This document shows, one piece after another, positions 35,321 to 43,327 of a stretch of 64,000 nucleotides of DNA. The translations under genes were made by a program, and so were the position numbers. The stretch's first letter is position 1, and every line of letters begins with the position of its first letter. The stretch comes from Verrucomicrobiota bacterium (GTDB taxonomy: Bacteria; Verrucomicrobiota; Verrucomicrobiia; CAIQCK01), in contig JACRJX010000016.1 in the NCBI GenBank assembly GCA_016235595.1, positions 299,002 through 363,001 on the forward strand, given 5' to 3'. Under the pieces are notes generated by a model. It saw nothing but the letters and a program-made list of their open reading frames with translations, did not search any database and was not told the DNA's origin.

Positions 35321-36028
35321 TCAGATTGCAGCAGCAACCTTCCCCAGATCTTCTGCAAAACGAGTCTTCAATATCTTCTCCGGATGGCCGGTGGCGGTTT
35401 CCAAGCCGGGATCGGCCCGGATGGCGCCGAGAAACTTCGCGTGATTGCTGAAAGAGCTGGGAGCCCCTGCGTTCAGGTTCTCGACGATGCCGAGCAGCGG
35501 CACGTTGAGCCGCTCAAACAGCGCCAGCGACCTTCGCAACGTTTCCACGGCCAGCACCGCCGGCGTGGTCACCGCCAGCAGCTCCGCGCGTTTGATCCAG
35601 CGCGCCATATCCAGCGAGGCGTCGCCGATGCCCGGTGGCATGTCCACGATCAGAAAATCCTGCTCGCCCCACTGTGTCACCGCCAGCAATTCCAGCGCTG
35701 CTTGTGAGACATCGTTGCCTCGCAGCGGAACGGCGCGGCCTTGTGAGAAGAACGACATGGACATGAACGTGATACCGTGTGCCAGCGGCGGGTTGATGCC
35801 CGTCTCCTCGGTGTAATGGGCGTCGTTGATGCCGAGGATGATGTGGTCGGAGGCGCCGGTGAAGTCCAGATCGAGCAGGGCGGTGCGATGGCCTTTGCGC
35901 GCTAGCAACAGCGCCAGCACCGAGGCGATGGAACTCTTGCCAATGCCGCCCTTCCAGCCGGTGACGGCGATGATCCGCTTCACGCCGGTGAGCCGTTTCT
36001 CGATCACGGAACTTCGAGGATCAATCAT
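35321..36028 (-). CDS. MinD/Mrp-type HypB (ATPase-type nickel chaperone)
   Basis: A 235-residue ATPase. It begins MIDPRSSVIEKRLTGVKRII and continues with the P-loop WKGGIGKSS, LLDLDFTGASDHIILG and IVDMPPGIGD. This closely follows, from memory, the Thermococcus ATPase-type HypB (HypB-AT), which pairs with HypA to load nickel into [NiFe] hydrogenase. It is not the GTPase HypB found in most bacteria. The start overlaps the hypA stop by 8 bases on the same strand, so the pair should be co-translated. A generic Mrp iron-sulfur carrier is the alternative, but the adjacent hypA argues against it. Confidence 0.8.
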   Translation of the reverse strand: MIDPRSSVIEKRLTGVKRIIAVTGWKGGIGKSSIASVLALLLARKGHRTALLDLDFTGASDHIILGINDAHYTEETGINPPLAHGITFMSMSFFSQGRAVPLRGNDVSQAALELLAVTQWGEQDFLIVDMPPGIGDASLDMARWIKRAELLAVTTPAVLAVETLRRSLALFERLNVPLLGIVENLNAGAPSSFSNHAKFLGAIRADPGLETATGHPEKILKTRFAEDLGKVAAAI

Positions 36029-36431
36029 GGCGGCCTGTGATTTCCTGGATGAAGACGCCCCGGCCCCGCACAATGGAGAAGTCCGGGCTGCCGCACGCCG
36101 GGCAACGCATGTAGACATGCGCCATTTCCGGCACGAAATGAATGGCTTCGCGTTCCTCTTCGCCGACCTTGGTGTCTTGCTCGGAAAATTCCTTCTTACA
36201 GGCCTGGCATTCAAACGCCGCCGCGCCCCGTACGACGCGAACCTTCGCGTTTCTAAGCTCCGCAGCTGCATTCGAAAGCTGGTCTTGCACCAGCGAGGCG
36301 AACATCTCGTTGTCAATGGCCTGCAGTTCGCCGATGTTCAGAACGATCTCATCCACCACGGCCAGTTTCTGTTGCCGTGCTGTCTCTGTGGCGGACGTGA
36401 CGACCGCCTCAGCCAAAGCCCATTCGTGCAT
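36021..36431 (-). CDS. hypA: HypA nickel-insertion protein, archaeal type
   Basis: A 136-residue HypA. The N-terminal MHE holds the nickel ligand His2; Trp4 gives the MHEWAL start seen in Thermococcus rather than the bacterial MHE-x-S. The zinc site is C75, C78, C110 and C113, with an expanded loop (about 31 residues) between the pairs, again as in archaeal forms. The end AHVYMRCPACGSPDFSIVRG and GVFIQEI also fits. HypA delivers nickel to hydrogenase or urease. No hydrogenase or urease gene is in the window. The gene is divergent from a cobalamin riboswitch. Confidence 0.88.
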   Translation of the reverse strand: MHEWALAEAVVTSATETARQQKLAVVDEIVLNIGELQAIDNEMFASLVQDQLSNAAAELRNAKVRVVRGAAAFECQACKKEFSEQDTKVGEEEREAIHFVPEMAHVYMRCPACGSPDFSIVRGRGVFIQEITGRHD

Positions 36432-36734
36432 GTCAGTTCTCGATTCCTGGTGTGCTCAAAAACGCCGCCTTGCGCAGAGAGTATCTTCGATCGCGCATCG
36501 GCGGCATCGTTCGAGGGGAACAGTAGGCGGTTCCGCCACGTTCGGCAAGGCTTGCGATAGGACCTCATGAATACCGCTTGGCGCGATCGTGGAAGGCCCC
36601 GCAGACATGCGTGTCCCGGAGTGCAAGATCGCGACAGCGAGCGGTCGTGCGGTCCTCTTTCTTCTTTGTGATAACAATGTTCTTGATGGCTGCGCCTGCA
36701 CGGTCTTAGGATGTGCCCAGTTCTTTGAACCGTA

Positions 36735-36916
36735 GTTACCGCCGCGCGTTGGTGGCCCGACTGTTTCGGGCCAACGCGGGAAGCCGGTGAGAATCCGGCA
36801 CGGTTGCGCCACTGTGACTGGCTACAAAATCTCAAATGCCACTGTTCCGCCTCGGCGGGATGGGAAGGCGAGATCAAGGTTCGATGCCAGAAGTCAGGAA
36901 ACCAAACAACGCGCGC
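36735..36916 (+). ncRNA. Cobalamin (AdoCbl-type) riboswitch
   Basis: Core elements are in order: GGAAGCCGGTGAGAATCCGG, then CACGG, GCGCCACTGTGA, and the closing GCCAGAAGTCAGGAA. The GCCACTG plus AGTCAGGA pair is the B12 box. It lies in the leader of a TonB-dependent receptor and BtuFDC genes, the usual targets. A terminator hairpin lies about 100 bases downstream, so B12 probably stops transcription. End points are approximate. Confidence 0.93.
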
Positions 36917-37012
36917 TCATCTGTCCTCTCATTGATTGAATGAGTCGGGCACAAACTTCTTCGCAAGAAGGAAGGATGGGGGAGCGGCTTCCGGCCTCAC
37001 TCTCAGTTCCGA

Positions 37013-37047
37013 CCTTCAACTGCCCCACCGGGCATTGAAGGTTTTTT
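37013..37047 (+). terminator. Riboswitch-controlled intrinsic terminator
   Basis: CCTTCAA-C-TGCCC pairs with GGGCA-TTGAAGG with one bulged C and a short loop, followed by TTTTTT. It lies between the cobalamin riboswitch and the first gene, the place for an expression-platform terminator. Confidence 0.85.
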
Positions 37048-37121
37048 GTTGTAGGGGATTGATGGAGCGAGCGCTTCACATCTGCCGGCTGGCTGATCCC
37101 TCGAAAAGGAGTCGTCAGCTA

Positions 37122-39095
37122 ATGCAAAAGGTCATCAGTATTGTCATTTGTTTCGCAGCCGTCGCCGTCGTCGCACAACAAGAACCATCGGGCACGCCGC
37201 AGTTACCGGAGGTGACTGTAACGTCCGGACGGTTGCCCGGCGAGAGTCTGCCTGTCACAAAAACCCCCGCGAATGTAACCGTGATCACCAGTGACCAGAT
37301 CGAGCAATCCAGCGAATTGAGCGTGCCGGAAATTCTTACGCACCAGGTCGGCATCCAGAATACCGATACGGTCGGCTTCGGCATCGACGCAAAGCCAAAC
37401 ATGCGCGGCTATGGCGACCGCACCGGTGTGCTTGTACTTGTGGATGGCGTTCGTATGAACAGTCCCGGCGACAGCACCGCCAACGCCCTCTGGGCCGCCA
37501 TCCCCCCGCAGGACATCGATCGCATCGAGATCATTCGTGGCGGTGGTTCCACTATCTACGGCGAAGGCGCCATTGGCGGCGTCATCAACATCATTACCAA
37601 ACACGACGCGAAGAAGTCGTTTGCCAACCTCGACGCGGCGGCCGGCAATCTCGGTTACTGGCGCGGCCACGCCGACGGCGGCACGCCTTGGGGCCCCAGC
37701 CGCGTTTACGGTTCCGCCACTTACGAACAAGCCGACGGCGCTCGCGACTTCAGCGCTTTCTACAAGGAAACCGCCCAAGGCAATGCCGGCGTAACGACCG
37801 CTTGGGGCGATTTCGACGCGGGCGTGTATTACCACAGGGATCGGGTTCGCAATCCCGGCAATCTTACCCCACAGCAGTATCACGACAATCCAGACCAGGC
37901 CGGTTTCGCGACCCAGATGGACAACGAAATCACGCGCCTGAGCCTTGACTGGAAGAACTCGTTCGATTCCGGCTTCTCCGCGCACATCAAGCCTTACATC
38001 CAGAGTTACACGGAGGACCTCTCTTTTCCGAGTTGGTCGGCTGGCAACTACAAGATCAGCCAGCCGAGTTGGGGCGTGACGTTGCAGATGAACCACACCA
38101 CCGATGCGCTTGGCGGCCAGAATGTCGCAACACTGGGCGGTGAGTTCATTCACCAGAACATGACGTGCTACAATTTCAACAGCAACCCGGACGGCATGTC
38201 GGATTACGTCAATCATGCCACCGCCGGCGTGTTCGCGCAGGACGCCATTGACGTGACCGAGAAGCTCCGCCTGCAAGCCGGCGTGCGCTACGACACCCGC
38301 AGCTATGATTTGAGCCTGTTTGACTGGGGCTCCTTCAGCCGGACGACGGAGTCACTCAATTACAGTGGCTTCAGTCCGAGCGGTGGCGCCGTGTATTCGT
38401 TCACCAAGACCGAGAACGCTTACTTCAACATATCGCGCTCGTACAAGTTGCCGATCGGCAACGACCTCATCTCAGTGGATCCTCAGTATCGCTCGAACGC
38501 AGACATCAAGCCCATTGATGCGACGAACTACGAAGTCGGTTTCCGGTGGGCGAAATGGAAGGAGTTTAGCGGCAGCATCGCCCTCTACCACAGCGATATT
38601 CAGGATGCCATCGAACTGAATCCGTTCACCTACCAGAACCAGAACTATGACGAGAAGCGCAACGGTGTTGAACTCAGCCTCCAGTCTTCTCCGGTGAAGT
38701 GGATGTCGTTTTACCTGAACTACACCTTTCAGGATTCCCAGTTCGATGGGGGAACCTACGACGGGAACTCCGTTCCCCTCGTGCCGCAACATCTCGTTGC
38801 CGGCGGCGCGGCATGGATCCCGGTGCCTTGGTTCCGATGGTCGTTGGATGTCGTCTACGGGCGTGACCAGACCATACTCAACGATCTAAACAACGTTTTC
38901 GAATCCAACCGATACACCATTCTTAACACGCGCCTGACGTGGATCCCCTGCAAGTGGGGCCAGGTTTATGTCGCGATCAACAACATGCTCGATGACCGCT
39001 ACGAGACTTTCCCAAGCTCAAACGGGCTTGCGACACGCGCCTACAATCCGGCCCTGCCGATCAATTTTCAGGCCGGTTTCTCCATGAAATTCTGA
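37122..39095 (+). CDS. TonB-dependent receptor, BtuB-like (vitamin B12)
   Basis: A 657-residue outer-membrane receptor. The ATG at 37122 gives MQKVISIVICFAAVAVVAQQ, a signal peptide, and AAGGAG precedes it. A TonB box-like LPEVTVTSG is followed by a plug domain (residues about 35-160: LVLVDGVRMNSPGD, IDRIEIIRGGGSTIYGEGAIGGVINII), then a 22-strand-type barrel ending in an aromatic residue (GFSMKF). It sits behind a cobalamin riboswitch and is followed by a periplasmic binding protein and an ABC importer, so B12 or another corrinoid is the likely ligand. Confidence 0.9.
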   Translation: MQKVISIVICFAAVAVVAQQEPSGTPQLPEVTVTSGRLPGESLPVTKTPANVTVITSDQIEQSSELSVPEILTHQVGIQNTDTVGFGIDAKPNMRGYGDRTGVLVLVDGVRMNSPGDSTANALWAAIPPQDIDRIEIIRGGGSTIYGEGAIGGVINIITKHDAKKSFANLDAAAGNLGYWRGHADGGTPWGPSRVYGSATYEQADGARDFSAFYKETAQGNAGVTTAWGDFDAGVYYHRDRVRNPGNLTPQQYHDNPDQAGFATQMDNEITRLSLDWKNSFDSGFSAHIKPYIQSYTEDLSFPSWSAGNYKISQPSWGVTLQMNHTTDALGGQNVATLGGEFIHQNMTCYNFNSNPDGMSDYVNHATAGVFAQDAIDVTEKLRLQAGVRYDTRSYDLSLFDWGSFSRTTESLNYSGFSPSGGAVYSFTKTENAYFNISRSYKLPIGNDLISVDPQYRSNADIKPIDATNYEVGFRWAKWKEFSGSIALYHSDIQDAIELNPFTYQNQNYDEKRNGVELSLQSSPVKWMSFYLNYTFQDSQFDGGTYDGNSVPLVPQHLVAGGAAWIPVPWFRWSLDVVYGRDQTILNDLNNVFESNRYTILNTRLTWIPCKWGQVYVAINNMLDDRYETFPSSNGLATRAYNPALPINFQAGFSMKF

Positions 39096-39132
39096 CGATG
39101 GAAACAAGCTTCCGACAGTTCATTCGTGTCCA

Positions 39133-39972
39133 ATGAGACGTTTGCTTATACTGACGGTCTTCTTTGCTGCTGCGGCGGCGTTCGCCGCGCCGCCGCAGCG
39201 GATCGTCTCGACGGCGCCCGCATTCACCGAGATGCTGTTCGCCATCGGCGCGGGCGGGCAGGTGGTGGGTGTCACGGGTTGTTGTTTCTTCCCTCCGGAA
39301 GCCAGACAGCGAGAGAAGATCGGTGGTTACACCGACGTCAGCTACGAGAAACTGCTCTCTCTCAAGCCTGACTTGGTGGTGACAGCCGACTACGCCCAGC
39401 GGATGCGCGAGCGTTGTGCCACGGCAAAGTTTGTCACACTGGAGTTGAAGACGAACTCGATCGCCGACATCCTCGACGCCATCGAGCAGCTCGGCCGCGT
39501 CACCGGTCACGACAAGGAAGCCCGCGCGCTCGCCGGAAGCATCCGCGGTGAGTTGCAGGCCATTCGGGCCGCCTCCCACCGTCCGCCGCGCCGCGCGTTG
39601 CTGGTTATCGGCCGGGCCCGTGGCAGTTTTCAAGAATTACTTTCGGTCGGTCCCGGAGGATTTCTTGACGACCTCCTGAGCTGCGCGGGTGGGACCAACG
39701 TGTTGGCTGACGTGAACCAACCCTGGCCGCGGATCAATCTCGAAACCGTTTTGGCGCGAAAACCGGAAGTCATCATCGAGATGGTCGGCGAAGCGATGGG
39801 CGACCGTGCATCCGCGAACGAAGTGGGGGGACGCAAGCAGGAGTGGAACCGGTTCAGCGGCGTACCCGCAGTGGCGAGCGGGCGCGTCAACACGCTGCTC
39901 AGCGACCATGCGCTGATTCCTGGCCCCCGGTTGGTGGATACTGCGCGCGTGCTGGCGGAGTTGCTGCGATGA
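39133..39972 (+). CDS. Periplasmic B12-binding protein, BtuF-like
   Basis: A 279-residue class III binding protein. The leader MRRLLILTVFFAAAAAFA is a signal peptide. The mature start PQRIVSTAPAFTEMLFAIGA and LSLKPDLVVT are BtuF/FepB-type features, with a long helix linking the two lobes. It would carry corrinoid from receptor to ABC importer. Its last bases overlap the ATPase start (ATGA). Confidence 0.88.
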   Translation: MRRLLILTVFFAAAAAFAAPPQRIVSTAPAFTEMLFAIGAGGQVVGVTGCCFFPPEARQREKIGGYTDVSYEKLLSLKPDLVVTADYAQRMRERCATAKFVTLELKTNSIADILDAIEQLGRVTGHDKEARALAGSIRGELQAIRAASHRPPRRALLVIGRARGSFQELLSVGPGGFLDDLLSCAGGTNVLADVNQPWPRINLETVLARKPEVIIEMVGEAMGDRASANEVGGRKQEWNRFSGVPAVASGRVNTLLSDHALIPGPRLVDTARVLAELLR

Positions 39973-40745
39973 ACACGCCGACCCTCGAACTGTCCGATGT
40001 TACGTTTGCCTACGGCCGCCGCGCCGTGCTCCACGAAATCAATCTGGCCATTGCTGCCGGCGAGTTTGTCGGTCTGCTCGGCCCGAACGGCTCCGGCAAG
40101 TCCACGCTCTTGAAACTGCTCTACGGTCAGCTCCAATCAGCCGCCGGAACGGTGCGGCTCAACGGTGCCGACCTGCGGACGCTGGCGCCACGCGAGGTCG
40201 CGCGTTCCATCGCCGTGGTGCCACAGGAGTCGCCGGATACGTTCGGCTTCACCGTCGCTGAGCGCGTGCTGATGGGACGTCATCCGTTTCTCGGACCGTT
40301 CGATTTCGAGACGGAACATGATCAGACCATCGCGCGCGAGGCGATGCTGCTCACGGACACCGCGCAATTTGCCGGGCGCACGCTGAGCGAGATCAGTGGC
40401 GGTGAGCGCCAGCGGGCACTCATCGCTTCCGCACTGGCGCAGACACCGGAGATCCTGCTGCTCGACGAGCCGACCGCGATGCTCGACATCAGGTACCAGG
40501 CGCAGATCATCAGCCTGCTGCGCCGGCTCAACCGCGAGCGGCATATGACGATCGTCATCACGCTCCACGACGTCAACCTGGCCGCGCTGTCCTGTCGCAG
40601 GCTGGTTGTCTTGAAGGCTGGCCGCGTCGTGCATGACAGCACGCCGCAGGCCGTGCTTACGAAAGAACGTATGGCGGATATCTATGAGGTGCCGCTGTGC
40701 CGCGTGGAAGCCCTGTTGCCTCAGCTTGAAGATGAGCACTCCTGA
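39969..40745 (+). CDS. ABC importer ATPase, BtuD/FepC type
   Basis: A 258-residue ATPase. Walker A is GPNGSGKST, the Q-loop VVPQE, the signature ISGGERQRALIASAL, and Walker B LLLDEPTAMLD. It drives the corrinoid importer. The ATG at 39969 overlaps the binding-protein stop and the permease start lies 14 bases inside its own end, so the three are coupled. Not CbiO type. Confidence 0.92.
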   Translation: MNTPTLELSDVTFAYGRRAVLHEINLAIAAGEFVGLLGPNGSGKSTLLKLLYGQLQSAAGTVRLNGADLRTLAPREVARSIAVVPQESPDTFGFTVAERVLMGRHPFLGPFDFETEHDQTIAREAMLLTDTAQFAGRTLSEISGGERQRALIASALAQTPEILLLDEPTAMLDIRYQAQIISLLRRLNRERHMTIVITLHDVNLAALSCRRLVVLKAGRVVHDSTPQAVLTKERMADIYEVPLCRVEALLPQLEDEHS

Positions 40746-41787
40746 CATCCACAGTACCGTATCGCTCTACAACGCGCGGAAACTGGCCGTGCCGCTGGCG
40801 GTTTCCCTGGCCCTTTTCATGCTCGCGCTTGGCATCTGTCCGTGGATCGGGCCGACGCGGTTGGACGTCCACGAGGCGTTGTTTGGTTCAGACGGCAACA
40901 ACGACAGGCAAATCCTGATGTCGGCGAGGCTGCCGCGCATCGCGCTGGCCGTGGTCACCGGTGCGGGGTTGGCGTTGGCGGGCGTGGCATTCCAAGCGAT
41001 GCTCCGCAACCCACTGGCGGAACCCTATACGCTCGGTTTGGCCTCGGGCGCATCGCTCGGCGCGGCACTTGCCATCAAGTTTGGGGTTGAGACTACGGTG
41101 ATCGGCGCGCTCGGCGCGAAGTTTGGCGTGGCCCCATTGCCGGTGGCGGCGTTTGCCGGATGCCTGCTTAGCGTGGCGCTGGTCTACTGGATTGCGCACG
41201 CGCGCGGCCAGTTGCCGGCGGCGACGCTGATTTTGGCGGGCGTCATCGTCAGTTTCTTCCTGTCCGCGGTCATGTTGTTCCTTTGGTATTGGCGGACGGA
41301 TTTCGTGGACTCTCATGAGATCATGCGCTGGACGATGGGCAGCCTGGCGGTGACGGATTTCAAGCCGGTCTGGCGCGCGGCGGGATTCTTCGTGGCTGGC
41401 AGCCTGCTGTTGCTGGCGCAGGCACGCCCCCTGAACCTGCTGGCCACCGGCGAAGCTCTCGCCCACAGCCGGGGTGTCAACGTGCGCCGGTTGAAACAGA
41501 TGGTGTTTCTCGGCGCATCGCTCGTCACGTCGGCGGTCGTGGCTGTGAGCGGGCCGATCGGGTTCATCGGCATCATCGTGCCACATGCGACCCGGTTGTT
41601 GTTCGGGGCCGACCATCGGGTGCTGATGCCGTGTTCGGCGCTGCTTGGCGGCGCGTTTCTCGTTGTCTGCGACACGCTATGCCGGACAATCATGCCGCCG
41701 TTGGAGTTGCCGGTGGGCGTGTTGACGGCATTGCTTGGCGGACCGTTCTTCATCGGGTTGCTGCGGCGCGAAACACGGCAAGGTTGA
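40732..41787 (+). CDS. ABC importer permease, BtuC/FecCD family
   Basis: A 351-residue FecCD-family permease with about ten membrane segments. Family motifs are RLPRIALAVVTGAGLALAG (shown in part), FQAMLRNPLAEPYTLGLASG and GPIGFIGIIVPHATRLL. It forms the membrane channel of the corrinoid importer. It overlaps the ATPase gene by 14 bases. The receptor, binding protein, ATPase and permease form one riboswitch-controlled operon. Confidence 0.92.
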   Translation: MSTPDIHSTVSLYNARKLAVPLAVSLALFMLALGICPWIGPTRLDVHEALFGSDGNNDRQILMSARLPRIALAVVTGAGLALAGVAFQAMLRNPLAEPYTLGLASGASLGAALAIKFGVETTVIGALGAKFGVAPLPVAAFAGCLLSVALVYWIAHARGQLPAATLILAGVIVSFFLSAVMLFLWYWRTDFVDSHEIMRWTMGSLAVTDFKPVWRAAGFFVAGSLLLLAQARPLNLLATGEALAHSRGVNVRRLKQMVFLGASLVTSAVVAVSGPIGFIGIIVPHATRLLFGADHRVLMPCSALLGGAFLVVCDTLCRTIMPPLELPVGVLTALLGGPFFIGLLRRETRQG

Positions 41788-41854
41788 GAGCTCATCCGAA
41801 TGAAGAACGAACCCATGATGAAAAGAGCGGTAAGAAGCGATTGGAAGGCAAAAA

Positions 41855-41880
41855 TATTACGCCGATGTATCAATGTAATA
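41855..41880 (+). promoter_or_regulatory. Palindromic operator 1, TATTAC-N14-GTAATA
   Basis: TATTAC (41855-41860) and GTAATA (41875-41880) are perfect inverted half-sites 14 bases apart. An outer base extends the right half to GTAATAC. The same palindrome with the same spacing lies before the second receptor gene (43288-43313). It ends 32 bases before the tonB start. The shape resembles NikR operators. Confidence 0.65.
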
Positions 41881-41912
41881 CTTTGACAAGAGTCCAGAAG
41901 TGACGCTCGGCC

Positions 41913-43049
41913 ATGCAGATTGCATCTACAATTTATGACCACCAGTTGAGCGGAGGCCTGTTGACGCACGCACGCTTTGGCGTTGTCACTGGCGCACGGT
42001 CAACAGCGGTCTCGTATCGCAAGCCAGCCGGGCGTGTTAACGGCGTACCGTCGTTCGTGTTCTGGGCCACCTCGCTGATACTCCATGTATGCGCGCTGTG
42101 GCTGTTCATGCCTGTATCATGGTTGCCTCATCCGCCGGTTGAGCAAAAGGTCATCACCGCCAGACTTGTCTCGCTCGGCGCCATGTCGTCGCCGGAATCG
42201 TCACCACCACCGCCGCCACCGCCACGATCCAAATCAAAACCGTTGCCTGGTGCGCGCCCGCATTTCATGCCGGCGCTTGCCGCGGCGCCCGCACCGTCGG
42301 TTGTCGTTCCACTGCCACGTTTCATTGTGACTTCGGCTCCCGCATCGCGGTGGGTGCTCTTGTTGCCGCCCAAGCTGGTTGATCCGATGGAGGCGCTGGA
42401 ACTGCCGCCGTTGCCACTGCGACCCAAGTCAAGGGCGCTGCCTGGCGCTCGTCCGCATTTCATGCCGGCGCTTGCTTCCACACCGGTGGCACCGATGACG
42501 GTTCCTCTGCCGCGCGTTGTCGAAGCCTCGACGACAGCTTCCGCGTGGGGACTTTGGGTGCCTTCAAAGCTTGCAGGCGCAGGTAATTTGCCGTCAGGCT
42601 CCCCGGATGATGCGGCCGATTCGTCGGGGATGTTGGCGGTGACGGGTTCGCAAGACGGCGCTTCGGGGTCCAACGGCGGCGCCTCAGGGGCGCAGGGCGG
42701 CGTTTCCGGATCGCAAGGTGATGCCTCCGGTTCGCATGGCGGCGCCTCAAACGGCACAGGCGGTTCGTTTGCGTTGCCTGCTTACCGCCAGACGCCGTTG
42801 CCGGCGTATCCGTTTCTGGCCAAAGCTCGCGGATGGGAGGGTGTCACATTGCTGCGCGTGGAAGTGCTGACAGACGGCCGCGTGGGTCGCGTTGAACTGG
42901 TGGCCAGCAGCGGTCATGCGGAATTGGATGCGAGCGCGATTCGCGCAGTGCATGGCTGGCAGTTTGAGCCGGCGATGCGAGGCGACACAGCCATCGCCTC
43001 TTTCATCCAAGTGCCCATCCGTTTCAAACTCAGTCGTTCGGGCGCGTAA
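41913..43049 (+). CDS. TonB-like energy-transducing protein with internal repeats
   Basis: A 378-residue protein. One membrane segment is at about 47-68. A Pro-rich periplasmic stretch holds a roughly 65-residue tandem duplication; LPGARPHFMPAL occurs at 111-122 and 176-187. A Gly/Ala/Ser heptad region (246-285, GAS-GSQ-GG like) follows. The C-terminal TonB domain (about 289-375) has LRVEVLTDGRVGRVELV and AVHGWQFEPA. It would couple inner-membrane energy to the receptors beside it. No ExbB or ExbD is in the window. A NikR-like operator is 32 bases upstream, so it may serve the metal receptor. Confidence 0.85.
   Translation: MQIASTIYDHQLSGGLLTHARFGVVTGARSTAVSYRKPAGRVNGVPSFVFWATSLILHVCALWLFMPVSWLPHPPVEQKVITARLVSLGAMSSPESSPPPPPPPRSKSKPLPGARPHFMPALAAAPAPSVVVPLPRFIVTSAPASRWVLLLPPKLVDPMEALELPPLPLRPKSRALPGARPHFMPALASTPVAPMTVPLPRVVEASTTASAWGLWVPSKLAGAGNLPSGSPDDAADSSGMLAVTGSQDGASGSNGGASGAQGGVSGSQGDASGSHGGASNGTGGSFALPAYRQTPLPAYPFLAKARGWEGVTLLRVEVLTDGRVGRVELVASSGHAELDASAIRAVHGWQFEPAMRGDTAIASFIQVPIRFKLSRSGA
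42648..42767 (+). repeat. Degenerate 21-base tandem repeat in tonB
   Basis: Five or so imperfect 21-base units encode G-S-x-x-G-x-A/V heptads (residues 246-285). They probably lengthen the periplasmic linker of TonB. Copy number could vary between strains. Confidence 0.7.
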
Positions 43050-43057
43050 TGACTTTT

Positions 43058-43095
43058 CGATGGGGGAGGGAGCCGCACAGACCCTTCTCCCATCG
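43058..43095 (+). terminator. Hairpin after tonB
   Basis: CGATGGGGGAGGG pairs with CCCTTCTCCCATCG (one mismatch-like step) 8 bases beyond the tonB stop. There is no T-run, so termination is only probable. It would separate tonB from the next operon. Confidence 0.35.
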
Positions 43096-43287
43096 CCGCG
43101 GCAAAAACTTCCAACGCCCTCGCGCTGATGGGAGCGCCCATGCCTGTTCCTGACAGGTGTTGCGGCGTGTCGGCGATCACGGCTTCCAGCGATCCTCCAA
43201 CCCGGCATTCGTGATCTCAAGCCGCAAGGACCTCGCCTGTCGGCATGGAACGGTCGAAGAAATCCAGTTGACGTGTATCGACAATAG

Positions 43288-43313
43288 TATTACGAATTGA
43301 ATATATCGTAATA
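43288..43313 (+). promoter_or_regulatory. Palindromic operator 2, TATTAC-N14-GTAATA
   Basis: TATTACGA and TCGTAATA are perfect inverted arms here; the left half extends to GTATTAC. The half-site spacing (14) equals that of operator 1. It lies 14 bases before the second receptor start, where a bound repressor would block transcription or initiation. An AT-rich stretch in a GC-rich genome strengthens the case. Confidence 0.7.
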
Positions 43314-43327
43314 TCTCCATCGAGAAC

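Noticed and set aside
36021..36431. Hydrogenase or urease structural genes near hypA
   Set aside because: Neighbours are an efflux operon and B12 genes; no large- or small-subunit motifs are present. The client enzyme must be elsewhere if it exists.
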